DNA of 64,000 nt. Source: Mumia quercus (GTDB lineage: Bacteria > Actinomycetota > Actinomycetes > Propionibacteriales > Nocardioidaceae). This document shows, one piece after another, positions 15,999 to 25,916 of this stretch. The position numbers were made by a program, and so were the translations under genes. The notes beneath the pieces are model-generated. The model was not told the origin of the DNA, did not search any database, and saw only the letters and a list, made by a program, of their open reading frames with translations. Positions within the stretch are counted from its first letter, which is position 1. Every line of letters starts with the position of its first letter. The DNA is taken from assembly GCF_025506335.1 (NCBI RefSeq), contig NZ_JANZYO010000002.1:1-64000 (forward strand), read 5' to 3'.

Positions 15999-16070
15999 GG
16001 GGTACCCGAGCGAAGGTGCACCGACCCCACCGGACACAGTCGGGTCCGTGCATCTCCGCTGGGGTACCCC
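15999..16070. terminator. Large imperfect hairpin between convergent lexA and dinG-type genes
   Basis: Arms 15999-16027 and 16042-16070 match at 25 of 29 positions around a 14-nt loop; both arms carry GGGGTACCC at the base. It sits in the 174-bp gap between two convergent stops, so a two-way terminator is the simplest reading. No T-run follows. A dispersed palindromic element is the alternative. Confidence 0.6.
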
Positions 16071-16082
16071 AGGGGACGCGCG

Positions 16083-18125
16083 TCACTCGGACGCGGCAGC
16101 GTCGAGCCGCTTGAGCGCCGACAGGACGAGGTTGCGGTCGACGGTGCGCCACATGGGGGGCATCGACGACGCGAGGAACCCTCCGTACCGCGCCTTCGCC
16201 AGGCGGGAGTCGAGCACCGCGACGACGCCACGGTCGTCGGCCCGTCGGATCAGCCGGCCGGCGCCCTGGGCGAGCAGGAGCGCGGCGTGGGTCGCGGCGA
16301 CCGCCATGAAGCCGTTGCCCCCACGGCGCTCGACGAGGCGCTGGCGCGCGCTCATCAACGGGTCGTCCGGCCTCGGGAACGGGATGCGGTCGATGATCAC
16401 CAGCTGGCACGTCGAGCCGGGCAGGTCCACGCCCTGCCAGAGGCTCAGCGTGCCGAAGAGGCACGCCTGCGGATCCTCGGTGAACCGCCGCGCCAGCTCG
16501 GGCAACTGGGCGTCGCCCTGGCACAGGACCTCGACCTCGGGCAGCCGCTCGCGTACGACCTCGGTCGCGGCCTCGGCCGCCCGTCGCGACGAGAAGAGGC
16601 CGAGGGTCCGCCCGCCGGCGGCCGAGACGAGGTCGACGATCTCGTCCAGCGTCGCCTCCGCCATCCCGTCGCGGCCCGGCGGCGGCAGGTGGCGGGCGAC
16701 GTAGAGCATCGCCTGCTTCGCGTAGTCGAACGGCGAGCCGACGTCGATCGCGTCCCAGGCGAGCACGGACTCGTCACGATCCTCCGACTCACCTGTCGTG
16801 GCCGCCGCGGCGCCGGCCTGCTCGTTCGCCCACAGCCCGACCGAGCGCGCGACGGAGTCGAATCCCCCGCCGAGCTTGAGGGTGGCACTGGTGAGCACGA
16901 CCGTGTTCTCGCCGAAGAGCTTGTCGCGCAGCGTCAGCGCGACGTCGACCGGCGCGATCCGCAGCTCGTTGCCGCCGCGAGAGCCGTCGCGCTCGGCGAG
17001 CCACAGGACGTCCGTGTCAGAGGCGACCGCCATCCGCTCGGCGATCTTGCGCACCTCGTCGACGAGGCCCTTGACCTGCTGGCGCGCCGCGTCGGTGTCG
17101 CCCTCCTGCGCCTCCTTGGGCATGGCGGAGTGACAGGCGCGCGCGTTGTCCCGCACCAGCGCGAGCGCGTCGGCGAGCTGGTCGGTCGGTGAGGCGATCC
17201 GGCCGGGCGGAGTCACCTCGAGCGCGTCGCGCAGCGCGTCGCTCGCGTCCTCGAGGTCGTCGGCCTCACGGCCGCGTACGAAGGCGCGGGCGCGGCGCGC
17301 CGCCCGCTCGACCATCGGCGGCGACAGCTCGGCCGTCGACGCCTGCGTGACCCGGGCGACGAGCTCGTGGGCCTCGTCGACGACGACGGTGTCGTACTCG
17401 GGCAGCATGGGCACGCCGTCGATCGCGTCGATCGCGAGGAGCGCGTGGTTGGTGACGACGAGGTCGGCGTCTGCGGCGGTGTCGCGCGCCTGCTCGGCGA
17501 AGCACTCCTGCGCGTACGGGCAGCGTGCCGCGCCGAGGCACTCCCGCGCGTGCACGCTGACCTGCCGCCAGGCGCGCTCGGTGTGGGCGGGGGCGGAGTC
17601 ACGGTCGCCGACGCCGCCGCGGTCGGACTCCTCCTCGGCCCAGGCGCGCAGCGTCACGACCTCCTCGCCGAGCGACCCGGTCGGGGCCTCGATGAGGACC
17701 CCCTGCTCGTCGGGCGCGCCCTCGCGGACCCGGTGGAGACAGGCGTAGTTGCCGCGTCCCTTGACGACCGCGTGCCTCGGCGTCCGTGAGAGGACGGTAC
17801 GGGCGCCGTCGAGGAGCGCCGGGATGTCGCGCTCCACGAGCTGGTGCTGCAGGTTGAGCGTCGCTGTCGCTACCACCACACGGCGGTCGTGCAGGAGGCT
17901 CGGGACCAGGTAGCCCAACGACTTGCCGGTGCCCGTCCCCGCCTGCACCAGGAGGTGGCGCCCCTGCGCGAACGCGTCGGAGACCGCCTCGGCCATCCGT
18001 ACCTGCCCGGCGCGCTCCGTGCCGCCGACAGCGTCGACCGCGGCGTGCAGGACCGCACCGACCCGTGCGTGTCGCTCGGACTCGGCGGCGGGCGGTGCTG
18101 GGCGGTCCGAGATCGACGAGGTCAC
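16083..18125 (-). CDS. DinG/XPD-type ATP-dependent DNA helicase with Fe-S cluster
   Basis: The protein has 680 residues. Motif I QAGTGTGKS is at 61-69 and the DEAH box at 250-253. Four cysteines (129, 196, 202, 208) in the family spacing (NYACLHR, then ARECLGAARCPYAQEC) should bind a [4Fe-4S] cluster. C-terminal motifs include GLFSSRRAAE, GTLSLWQGVDLPG and GAGRLIRRADDRG (motif VI). These proteins unwind DNA 5'-3' and act on R-loops or damaged forks. It is cytoplasmic. It converges with lexA, but no LexA box is seen in its own upstream region (18126-18362). Confidence 0.9.
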   Translation of the reverse strand: MTSSISDRPAPPAAESERHARVGAVLHAAVDAVGGTERAGQVRMAEAVSDAFAQGRHLLVQAGTGTGKSLGYLVPSLLHDRRVVVATATLNLQHQLVERDIPALLDGARTVLSRTPRHAVVKGRGNYACLHRVREGAPDEQGVLIEAPTGSLGEEVVTLRAWAEEESDRGGVGDRDSAPAHTERAWRQVSVHARECLGAARCPYAQECFAEQARDTAADADLVVTNHALLAIDAIDGVPMLPEYDTVVVDEAHELVARVTQASTAELSPPMVERAARRARAFVRGREADDLEDASDALRDALEVTPPGRIASPTDQLADALALVRDNARACHSAMPKEAQEGDTDAARQQVKGLVDEVRKIAERMAVASDTDVLWLAERDGSRGGNELRIAPVDVALTLRDKLFGENTVVLTSATLKLGGGFDSVARSVGLWANEQAGAAAATTGESEDRDESVLAWDAIDVGSPFDYAKQAMLYVARHLPPPGRDGMAEATLDEIVDLVSAAGGRTLGLFSSRRAAEAATEVVRERLPEVEVLCQGDAQLPELARRFTEDPQACLFGTLSLWQGVDLPGSTCQLVIIDRIPFPRPDDPLMSARQRLVERRGGNGFMAVAATHAALLLAQGAGRLIRRADDRGVVAVLDSRLAKARYGGFLASSMPPMWRTVDRNLVLSALKRLDAAASE

Positions 18126-18248
18126 CGACGCAGCCTACCGACCCGCGGCCCGCCCACGCGGCGGCGACTCACAGGCGGTGTGGTCGCGGCGCGCAACGGC
18201 CTGGCCGCGCGAGTCACCATCCGGTAACGATTGGCCCCTCTGCTCCGA

Positions 18249-18264
18249 CTAAGCGCTTGCTTAG
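18249..18264. promoter_or_regulatory. Candidate operator upstream of the liv operon
   Basis: CTAAGC-GCTT-GCTTAG is a perfect inverted repeat in the 237-bp region between the divergent helicase and livG genes, 99 bp before livG. The TAAGC...GCTTA shape is common for TetR-family operators; the regulator is not identifiable. Nothing else is recognised in this gap. Confidence 0.4.
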
Positions 18265-18362
18265 CGCTCAGAGATGGGTAGCGTTCGGCGGCAACGAGGT
18301 CATGTGGTCCGGGTCACACGCCTGCCCAGATGACAACCGCCCCCTCTCTCGGAAGGACGCGT

Positions 18363-19229
<867 letters not shown>

Positions 19230-19231
19230 GC

Positions 19232-19951
19232 ATGCTCACGATCACCGACCTCACCACCTCGTACGGGCCGGTCCGTGCCCTCGACTCGGTCGACATGACG
19301 GTCGAGGCGGGACGCATCACGGCGGTCCTCGGCGCCAACGGGGCGGGCAAGACCTCGCTCCTGCGGACCGTGTCGGGACTCGTCCGCCCGTCCTCGGGGA
19401 CGATCACCCTCGACGGCACCGACATCACCGGCGCGCCGGTCGAGTCGATGGTGCACCGCGGCATGGCCCACGTCCCCGAGGGACGCGGCGTCATCGCCGA
19501 GCTCACGGTCGAGGAGAACCTCCGCCTCGGAGCGCGGGGTGCCGCCAAGCGCCCCAGCGACGCCCCGGCGCCCGTACGCACGCTGGACGACGCCTACCAG
19601 CTCTTCCCCGTGCTCGGAGACCGGCGCAGCGCGCAGGCGCACACGCTGTCCGGCGGCGAGCGCCAGATGCTCGTCATCGCCCGGGCCCTGCTGGCCAGGC
19701 CCACGCTGCTGCTGCTCGACGAACCGTCGCTCGGTCTCGCGCCCCGGATCGTGGCGCAGATCTTCGACCTGATCCGCACGCTGGTGGCCGACTCCGGCCT
19801 GACGGTGCTGCTGGTCGAGCAGAACGCCCGCAGCGCCCTGTCCATCGCGCACACCGGTGTCGTGCTCAACCTCGGCAAGGTCGTCGTGACCGAGTCCGCC
19901 GAGGTCCTGCGCAACGACACCGCGCTGCGCCACTCGTACCTCGGGTTCTGA
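19232..19951 (+). CDS. livF: Branched-chain amino-acid ABC transporter, ATPase LivF
   Basis: The protein has 239 residues. Walker A GANGAGKTS, signature LSGGERQML, Walker B LLLLDEPSLGL and the LivF-typical phrase HVPEGRGVIAELTVEENL are all present. An inserted stretch around residues 107-125 (AAKRPSDAPAPVRT) is rich in proline and alanine. It forms the second nucleotide-binding subunit with LivG on the inner face of the membrane. The ribosome site GGAGG lies in the end of livG, and livH follows nine bases after the stop, so translation is coupled. Confidence 0.92.
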   Translation: MLTITDLTTSYGPVRALDSVDMTVEAGRITAVLGANGAGKTSLLRTVSGLVRPSSGTITLDGTDITGAPVESMVHRGMAHVPEGRGVIAELTVEENLRLGARGAAKRPSDAPAPVRTLDDAYQLFPVLGDRRSAQAHTLSGGERQMLVIARALLARPTLLLLDEPSLGLAPRIVAQIFDLIRTLVADSGLTVLLVEQNARSALSIAHTGVVLNLGKVVVTESAEVLRNDTALRHSYLGF

Positions 19952-19960
19952 GGAGGGACC

Positions 19961-20851
19961 ATGACCGACGACATCCAGAAGCTCGTCAACGTCCTGCTCA
20001 ACGGACTCACCCAGGGCATCGTGATCGCCGCGTTCGCGCTCGCGCTCGTGCTGATCTTCCGGTCGACGCGGATCATCAACTTCGCGCAGGGCTCGCAGGC
20101 GATGTTCACCACCTACCTCGCGCTGACCCTGCTCAACCGCGACTTCCCGTACTGGGCGGCCTTCGCCGTCGCCCTCGCGGCCGGCTTCGTGATCGGCGCC
20201 GTCCTCGAGCGGGTGGTCATCCGGCCCCTCGAGGGCGGGATGGAGCTCAACATCGTGATCGCGACGCTCGGCCTCTACGTGGCGATCCAGGCGCTCGCCG
20301 CGATCCTGTTCGGGTCCGACTACCAGTCGTTCCCCTCCCCGTTCGGGATGACCGGCTTCCAGGTCGGCGACCTGAACCTCGCCCTGACGCCGACGAGCAT
20401 CTTCGTGCTCTGCACGGTCGGCGTCGTCGGTGTCGGGCTCACGCTGCTCTTCCAGAAGACGCAGCTCGGGCTCACGATGCGCGCCGCGGCGTTCGACGGC
20501 GAGGTCTCGCGCATCCTCGGCATCAAGGTCTCCCACCTGCTCACCTTCGGGTGGGCGCTGGCGGGCCTCGTCGGCTCCGTCGCCGGCATCCTCGTCGCGA
20601 CCGGCACCTTCATCTACCCGAGCTACATGGAGACGCTGATCGCGTTCGGCTTCATCGCCGCGGTCATCGGCGGGCTCGACAGCCCGGTCGGCGCAGTCGT
20701 CGGCGGCGTCCTGCTCGGCCTCGTCAACTCGCTGGTGTCCGGGTACGTGGCCTCCGGCCTGGTCACCCTCGCCGCGTTCGCCCTCCTGATCGTCGTGCTC
20801 CTGCTCAAGCCCGGCGGCCTCTTCTCCAGCACCACCGCAAGGAGGGTCTGA
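19961..20851 (+). CDS. livH: Branched-chain amino-acid ABC transporter permease LivH
   Basis: The protein has 296 residues and about eight membrane helices. The family start LLNGLTQGIVIAAFALALVLIFRSTRIINFAQG and the cytoplasmic loop LGLTMRAAAFDGEVSRILGIKVSHL, which contacts the ATPases, identify it as LivH. GGLDSPVGAVVGG near the C-terminus is also typical. A ribosome site GAGGAGG precedes the ATG. The stop overlaps the livM start (TGATG). Confidence 0.92.
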   Translation: MTDDIQKLVNVLLNGLTQGIVIAAFALALVLIFRSTRIINFAQGSQAMFTTYLALTLLNRDFPYWAAFAVALAAGFVIGAVLERVVIRPLEGGMELNIVIATLGLYVAIQALAAILFGSDYQSFPSPFGMTGFQVGDLNLALTPTSIFVLCTVGVVGVGLTLLFQKTQLGLTMRAAAFDGEVSRILGIKVSHLLTFGWALAGLVGSVAGILVATGTFIYPSYMETLIAFGFIAAVIGGLDSPVGAVVGGVLLGLVNSLVSGYVASGLVTLAAFALLIVVLLLKPGGLFSSTTARRV

Positions 20852-21927
20852 TGTCGACCGACACCACTGCGAAGCGCCTGCTCGACCTCAACCTGACCCG
20901 GAGCCTGCTCATCAGCCTCGGCGTCCTGCTCGTCGGGGTGCTCCTGCTGGAGTCCACCGACCGCTACACCAACACGCAGCTCTCGTCGCTGACCTACTAC
21001 GCGATCGCGGCGATCGGCCTGACCGCGCTGACCGGTCTCAACGGGCAGATCTCCCTCGGGCACGGCGCCCTGATGGCCGTGGGTGCCTACACGACCGCGC
21101 TTCTGCTCGACACGGAGTCGCCGCTCCCCTTCCCCGTGGTGGCGCTGGCCGCCGTCGTCGTGACGTCGGTGGTCGGGTTCGTGGTGGGCATCGGCGCAGC
21201 ACGGCTCCACGGCCCCTACCTCGCCGGCGCCACCCTCGCGCTGGCCGTCGCGCTCCCGAGCGTCGCGCTCTACTTCAAGGGCACGTTCAACGGCGAGGTC
21301 GGCCTGACGGTCGCCTCGCCGCGGCCGCCGGAGTGGTTCGTGTCGTTCATCGACGCGGTGTCGGGCGAGTTCGCCACGTCGTCCAAGTACGTCGCGTACC
21401 TCGGGCTCTTCTGCCTCGTCGTCGCCCTCTTCTTCGCGCTGAACCTCCGCCGGTCCAAGGTCGGACGCCACTGGCGCGCGGTGCGTGACCAAGAGGTCGC
21501 GGCCGAGATCGCCGGCATCAACCTCGGCCGTACGCGCGTGCAGGCGTTCGTCATCAGCGCCGCGTACGCGGGGCTGGCGGGCGCGGTCATGGCGGTCGTC
21601 GTACGCCTCGCGGCACCGAGCGCGTTCACCATCGTCCTCTCGCTCTCGCTGCTGACCGCCGCGGTGATCGGAGGTCTCGGCAGCATCACCGGCGCCTTCA
21701 TCGGCGCCGCGGTGCTGGTCTTCCTGCCGCCGTGGGTCACCTCGCTCTCGACCGGCTCGGGTCTGTCGGACACCCAGGCCGCACAGATGTCGCCGTTCAT
21801 CTACGGCATCGTCCTCGTCCTCGTGATGCTCCTCGCACCCGGAGGAGTGATGGGGACCCTCTCGACGGCATGGCGGCGTGCACGCCTGCGCCGTCTCCAC
21901 CCCGCAACACCCACCCAGAAGGGATGA
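20851..21927 (+). CDS. livM: Branched-chain amino-acid ABC transporter permease LivM
   Basis: The protein has 358 residues and eight to ten membrane helices. Signatures are YYAIAAIGLTALTGLNGQISLGHGALM and the ATPase-contact loop VGRHWRAVRDQEVAAEIAGINL, then GGLGSITGAFIGA. Its ATG is preceded by AAGGAGG and overlaps the livH stop. With LivH it forms the membrane channel of the importer. Confidence 0.92.
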   Translation: MSTDTTAKRLLDLNLTRSLLISLGVLLVGVLLLESTDRYTNTQLSSLTYYAIAAIGLTALTGLNGQISLGHGALMAVGAYTTALLLDTESPLPFPVVALAAVVVTSVVGFVVGIGAARLHGPYLAGATLALAVALPSVALYFKGTFNGEVGLTVASPRPPEWFVSFIDAVSGEFATSSKYVAYLGLFCLVVALFFALNLRRSKVGRHWRAVRDQEVAAEIAGINLGRTRVQAFVISAAYAGLAGAVMAVVVRLAAPSAFTIVLSLSLLTAAVIGGLGSITGAFIGAAVLVFLPPWVTSLSTGSGLSDTQAAQMSPFIYGIVLVLVMLLAPGGVMGTLSTAWRRARLRRLHPATPTQKG

Positions 21928-21932
21928 GATCC

Positions 21933-23258
21933 ATGGCTCATCAGCCCAGGCCGACGCGCAGGAGTCGCCGGCTCGTACTCGGAGCGGCGCTCGCTGCCTC
22001 CGCACTGGTCGTCGCCGCGTGCGGCGGTGGTGACGACGACGGCGGCTCGAACGATCCCGGTCTCACCGAGGAGTCGATCAAGATCGGCGGCCACTTCCCG
22101 CTCACGGGTGTCGCGGCACCCGGCTACAGCGAGATCCCGCTCGGTCACAAGGCGTACTACGAGTTCGTCAACGCCAACGGCGGGGTCGGCGGTCGCGACA
22201 TCGAGTTCATCGCGCGCGACGACGGCTACAACCCGGCCAAGACCTCGGAGGTCGTCAACGAGCTGGTCCTGAAGGACGAGGTGTTCGCCATCGTCGCCGG
22301 CCTCGGCACGCCGACCCACCAGGCGGTCACGAACTTCCTCAACGCCGAGGGCGTCCCCGACCTGACCGTGTCGTCCGGCTCGCTCCTCTGGGACAACCCG
22401 GAAGAGCTGCCGATGACGTTCGGGTGGCAGCCCGACTACGAGTCCGAGGGCAAGGTCATCGGCCAGTACATCGCCGAGAACATGCCCGACGCCAAGGTCG
22501 GCATCTTCGGTCAGGACGACGAGCTGGGCGAGGACGGCACGCGCGGCCTCGAGCAGTACATCGACGACCAGATCGTCGCGCAGGTGAAGTACGTCCCGGG
22601 CAACACCGACGTCGGCCCGCAGATCGCCGAGCTGCAGAAGTCCGGCGCGGACGTCGTGGTGGGCTTCAACGTGCCGTCCTACACCGCGCTGTCGCAGCTG
22701 GTCTCCATGAAGCTCAACTACAAGCCGACGTGGTTCTACACCAACGTCGGCTCGGACTCCGGGCTCGTGGGCTCTCTCCTCGAGGAGTTCTCGCAGGGCG
22801 CCATCAAGGGTTCCAGCCCGCTGGCCGGTGTCTACACGACCACGTACATGCCGCAGGCGTCCGAGCCCGACAACGAGTGGACGAAGCTCTGGCAGAAGGT
22901 CTGGGACGAGTACGGTGACGGCTCGCCGCTGACCAACTACAAGGTCTACGGCATGTCGCAGGCGTTCACCGTGGTGGACGCGATGAAGCGCACCGGCGAC
23001 GACCTCAGCCGTGAGTCGCTCGTGGAGACGTTCGAGCAGGAGGGCGGCGACCTCGGCGGCCCGAACTACGTGCCGTTCCGCTACTCCGAGGACCGCCACG
23101 CGGGCATCGGCGGGCTCAAGCTGGTCCAGATCCAGGCCGACGGGACGACCACCGACAAGACGCCGGTCCTGCAGACCGACGTCGGTGACGCGGAGATCGA
23201 GGAGTTCACCGGCGACGTCGGCACCCCGCCGGAGTCGGGCATCCCCGGCGATGAGTAG
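21933..23258 (+). CDS. livK: Branched-chain amino-acid ABC transporter substrate-binding lipoprotein LivK
   Basis: The protein has 441 residues from the ATG at 21933, with GAAGGGATGAG as ribosome site. A twin-basic leader (RRSRR) and lipobox LVVAAC place the lipidated cysteine at residue 30, followed by an acidic Gly/Asp/Ser tether. The periplasmic-binding-protein type I fold (Peripla_BP_6) starts IKIGGHFPLTG. It captures the amino acid outside the cell and hands it to LivHM. Short-chain amides or urea are other substrates of this family, so the substrate is not certain. It is last in the operon, followed by a strong hairpin. Confidence 0.9.
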   Translation: MAHQPRPTRRSRRLVLGAALAASALVVAACGGGDDDGGSNDPGLTEESIKIGGHFPLTGVAAPGYSEIPLGHKAYYEFVNANGGVGGRDIEFIARDDGYNPAKTSEVVNELVLKDEVFAIVAGLGTPTHQAVTNFLNAEGVPDLTVSSGSLLWDNPEELPMTFGWQPDYESEGKVIGQYIAENMPDAKVGIFGQDDELGEDGTRGLEQYIDDQIVAQVKYVPGNTDVGPQIAELQKSGADVVVGFNVPSYTALSQLVSMKLNYKPTWFYTNVGSDSGLVGSLLEEFSQGAIKGSSPLAGVYTTTYMPQASEPDNEWTKLWQKVWDEYGDGSPLTNYKVYGMSQAFTVVDAMKRTGDDLSRESLVETFEQEGGDLGGPNYVPFRYSEDRHAGIGGLKLVQIQADGTTTDKTPVLQTDVGDAEIEEFTGDVGTPPESGIPGDE

Positions 23259-23267
23259 GCTCTGACA

Positions 23268-23309
23268 GGACGGGCGCCGAACCACGTGCGGGTGGGTCGG
23301 CGCCCGTTC
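23268..23309. terminator. Terminator between livK and hflX
   Basis: ACGGGCGCCGA (23270-23280) pairs perfectly with TCGGCGCCCGT (23297-23307) around a 16-nt loop, in the 62-bp gap between the convergent livK and hflX stops. TTCTCGT follows on the plus strand. It can serve both genes. Confidence 0.75.
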
Positions 23310-23320
23310 TCGTGCGTCTG

Positions 23321-24763
23321 TCAGGCGTACGCGGCGAGCGCGCCGGCGAGGTCGTCGTGGACGCGCGCGACCACGTGCGTGCCCTCGGCGGTGTGCTCGA
23401 GCGTGTCGATCTCGCCGTGCAGGTGGATCTGGTTGAGCAGGTCCCCGCGCTCGTACGGGAGGACGACGTCGACCTTCGCCGTGGGCGTCGGCAGGTCGGC
23501 CTCGATCGCGCTGAGAAGCTCGTCGATGCCCTCGCCGGTGCGTGCCGACACCACGACCGCGTGCGGCTCGCGCGAGAGCAGCCGTGAGAGCACCAGCGGG
23601 TCCGCGGCGTCGGCCTTGTTGACCACGATGATCTCGGGCACGGAGAGGGCGTCGATCTCGGCGAACACCTCGCGGACGGCGTTGATCTGGCCCTCCGGGT
23701 CGGGGTGCGAGCCGTCGACGACGTGCAGGACGAGGTCGGCGTCGGACACCTCCTCGAGGGTCGACCGGAACGCCTCGACCAGCTGGTGCGGCAGGTGCCG
23801 GACGAACCCGACGGTGTCCGACAGCGTGTACTCGCGGCCGTCGGAGGTCTCCGTCCGCCGGGTCGTCGGGTCGAGGGTGGCGAAGAGCGCGTCCTCGACC
23901 AGCACCCCCGCCCGGGTGAGGCGGTTCAGCAGGCTCGACTTGCCGGCGTTGGTGTAGCCGGCGATCACGACGGCCGGCACCTGGTTGCGCTGGCGGTTGG
24001 CGCGCTTGGTGTCGCGCGTCTTGCGCATCTCCCCCAGCTCGCGACGGAGCTTGGCGATGCGGTCGTTGATCCGCCGGCGGTCGGTCTCGATCTTGGTCTC
24101 ACCAGGACCACGCGAGCCGATGCCGCCGCCGTCGCCGCCGACGCGTCCACCAGCCTGGCGGGAGAGGTTGCCACCCCAGCCACGCAGGCGCTGCTTCATG
24201 TACTGCAGCTGGGCGAGCTCGACCTGCGCGCGGCCCTCGCGGGACTTCGCGTGCTGGGCGAAGATGTCGAGGATCAGGGCCGTCCGGTCGACGACCTTGA
24301 CCTTGGTGCGGTCCTCCAGGTTGCGCAGCTGGCTCGGCGCGAGCTCGCCGTCGCAGATCACCGTGTCGGCGCCCGTGGCCTGCACGATCTCGGCGAGCTC
24401 CTCGACCTTGCCTCGACCGACGTACGTCGCCGGGTCGGGACGCTGACGCCGTTGGATCAGGCCGTCGAGCACCTCCGAACCGGCGGTCTCGGCGAGGAGC
24501 TTCAGCTCGGTGAGAGAGTTCTCGGCGTCGGTCGCGGACCCCTCGGTCCACACGCCGACGAGGACGACACGCTCGAGCCGCAGCTGGCGGTACTCGACCT
24601 CGCTGATGTCCTCGAGCTCGGTCGAGAGTCCGGCGACGCGGCGCAGGGAGTTGCGGTCGGCGAGGTCGAGCTGCTCGCCGTCGTGGGTCTCGTCAGACCG
24701 GGGCTGCTCGTTCAGAGCGACAGCCTCGTCGGTCTCGTACGTGGTGGGTTCGTGTGAAGTCAT
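23321..24763 (-). CDS. hflX: Ribosome-associated GTPase HflX
   Basis: The protein has 480 residues. An HflX N-terminal domain with the Gly-rich GGRVGGDGGGIGSRGPGETKIE segment is followed by the G domain: G1 GYTNAGKSS, G3 DTVGF, G4 NKAD. HflX splits stalled ribosomes under stress. A ribosome site AAGGGACAG precedes the ATG. It is 31 bp downstream of dapF on the same strand, in the order dapF-hflX conserved with mycobacteria. The N-terminal ~45 residues are acidic and poorly conserved. Confidence 0.95.
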   Translation of the reverse strand: MTSHEPTTYETDEAVALNEQPRSDETHDGEQLDLADRNSLRRVAGLSTELEDISEVEYRQLRLERVVLVGVWTEGSATDAENSLTELKLLAETAGSEVLDGLIQRRQRPDPATYVGRGKVEELAEIVQATGADTVICDGELAPSQLRNLEDRTKVKVVDRTALILDIFAQHAKSREGRAQVELAQLQYMKQRLRGWGGNLSRQAGGRVGGDGGGIGSRGPGETKIETDRRRINDRIAKLRRELGEMRKTRDTKRANRQRNQVPAVVIAGYTNAGKSSLLNRLTRAGVLVEDALFATLDPTTRRTETSDGREYTLSDTVGFVRHLPHQLVEAFRSTLEEVSDADLVLHVVDGSHPDPEGQINAVREVFAEIDALSVPEIIVVNKADAADPLVLSRLLSREPHAVVVSARTGEGIDELLSAIEADLPTPTAKVDVVLPYERGDLLNQIHLHGEIDTLEHTAEGTHVVARVHDDLAGALAAYA

Positions 24764-24794
24764 CTGTCCCTTGCAACGTCGGCGGTGCGCTCGA

Positions 24795-25619
24795 TCATCC
24801 CAGCCACGTCAGGTCCCCGCGAGCGATTATGACCGCCGGACCGGCGAGGACGGCGTGACCGTCGGCCTTCCAGGTCACGTGCAGCGTGCCGCCGGGGACG
24901 TCGACGCGGTATGTGACGTCGCCTCCGTCGGCGGGATCGGCGCCGTCGGCGGCGGCGCTCGCGAGGGCCACGGCGACCGCGCCCGTCCCGCAGGACCGGG
25001 TCTCCCCCGCGCCGCGCTCGTGGACCCTCATCGCGACGTGGCGCGGGCCCTGGCGCGCGACGAACTCGATGTTGACGCCCTTCGGGTAGACCGACGCGTC
25101 GTACTCGGGCTCCTTCAGGAGGGTGCCGGCGTCGTCCAGGTCGTCGACGAACGCGACGGCGTGGGGGTTGCCGACGTCGACGTGACGCGCCGGGCGGACG
25201 ACCCCCTCGGTCGTGACCTTCGACTCGCCCAGCAGCCGGGGAGTGCCCATGTCGACGGCGATGGTGTCGCCGTCGTACGTGACGACCTTGACGCCGTCGC
25301 GGGTCGCGATCGGCACCGGCTGCGTGGGGTCCACGAGGCCTTCGTCGGCGAGGTAGCGGGCGAACACGCGTACGCCGTTGCCGCACATCTCGGCGATCGA
25401 GCCGTCGGCGTTGCGGTAGTCCATGAACCACTCGGCGCCGGCGTCGTCGCCGGCCCGGACCGCGCGCAGCACGCCGTCGGCCCCGATGCCGCGGCGGCGG
25501 TCGCACAGCGCCGCCACGAACGAGGCGTCGAGCGCACCGTGGACCGTCCCGTCCGGGTCGGGCAGGATCACGAAGTCGTTCTCAGTGCCGTGGCCCTTGA
25601 GCCACGCGAAGGTCGTCAC
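24795..25619 (-). CDS. dapF: Diaminopimelate epimerase
   Basis: The protein has 274 residues from the GTG at 25619, chosen because it puts FAWLKGHGTENDFV, the family start, at the N-terminus; the longer frame upstream is low-complexity and overlaps the neighbour. The two catalytic cysteines are Cys79 (EMCGNGVRVF) and Cys210 (RSCGTGAVAV). It interconverts LL- and meso-diaminopimelate for lysine and peptidoglycan synthesis. It is preceded 10 bp upstream by a small gene and followed by hflX, probably in one operon. Confidence 0.93.
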   Translation of the reverse strand: MTTFAWLKGHGTENDFVILPDPDGTVHGALDASFVAALCDRRRGIGADGVLRAVRAGDDAGAEWFMDYRNADGSIAEMCGNGVRVFARYLADEGLVDPTQPVPIATRDGVKVVTYDGDTIAVDMGTPRLLGESKVTTEGVVRPARHVDVGNPHAVAFVDDLDDAGTLLKEPEYDASVYPKGVNIEFVARQGPRHVAMRVHERGAGETRSCGTGAVAVALASAAADGADPADGGDVTYRVDVPGGTLHVTWKADGHAVLAGPAVIIARGDLTWLG

Positions 25620-25629
25620 CCCGCCAAGT

Positions 25630-25857
25630 CTAGGCGTCGGGCGTCTGCTGCGAGCCACGCGCCGCGGAGGCGTCACGCCGCGCGCGTCCGGCGGCGTCGC
25701 CGATCTCGAACAGCTCGGTGGCGAGGTCACCGACCTCGGTGATGACCTGGCGTGTCGCTCCCAGCACGATCACGGCCAGCCGTTGGGCGGTGGAGGTGAT
25801 CGCCTCTGCCGACTGCTGGACCACGTCCTTGTTGATCTCGCGTCGCCGCAACACCAT
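25630..25857 (-). CDS. Small conserved-type hypothetical protein upstream of dapF
   Basis: The protein has 75 residues from the ATG at 25857; a longer frame starts in the opposite promoter region. It begins MVLRRREINKDVV and is helical throughout, with heptad-like hydrophobic spacing (VQQSAEAITSTAQRLAVIVLG) and a basic, polar tail. No family is recognised and no signal peptide is seen. It lies directly upstream of dapF and divergent from the TetR gene with a 59-bp gap. Codon use looks like the neighbours', so it is probably real. Confidence 0.6.
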   Translation of the reverse strand: MVLRRREINKDVVQQSAEAITSTAQRLAVIVLGATRQVITEVGDLATELFEIGDAAGRARRDASAARGSQQTPDA

Positions 25858-25916
25858 GGCGGTCACGGTACCCGATGGCCACGGGCCCCGTCCGGGCTCC
25901 GCGATAAGGTGCCCCG

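Noticed and set aside
18126-18362. Possible SOS box upstream of the DinG-type helicase
   Set aside because: No TCGAAC-N4-GTTCGA-like sequence is present; only an unrelated CTAAGC palindrome is seen.
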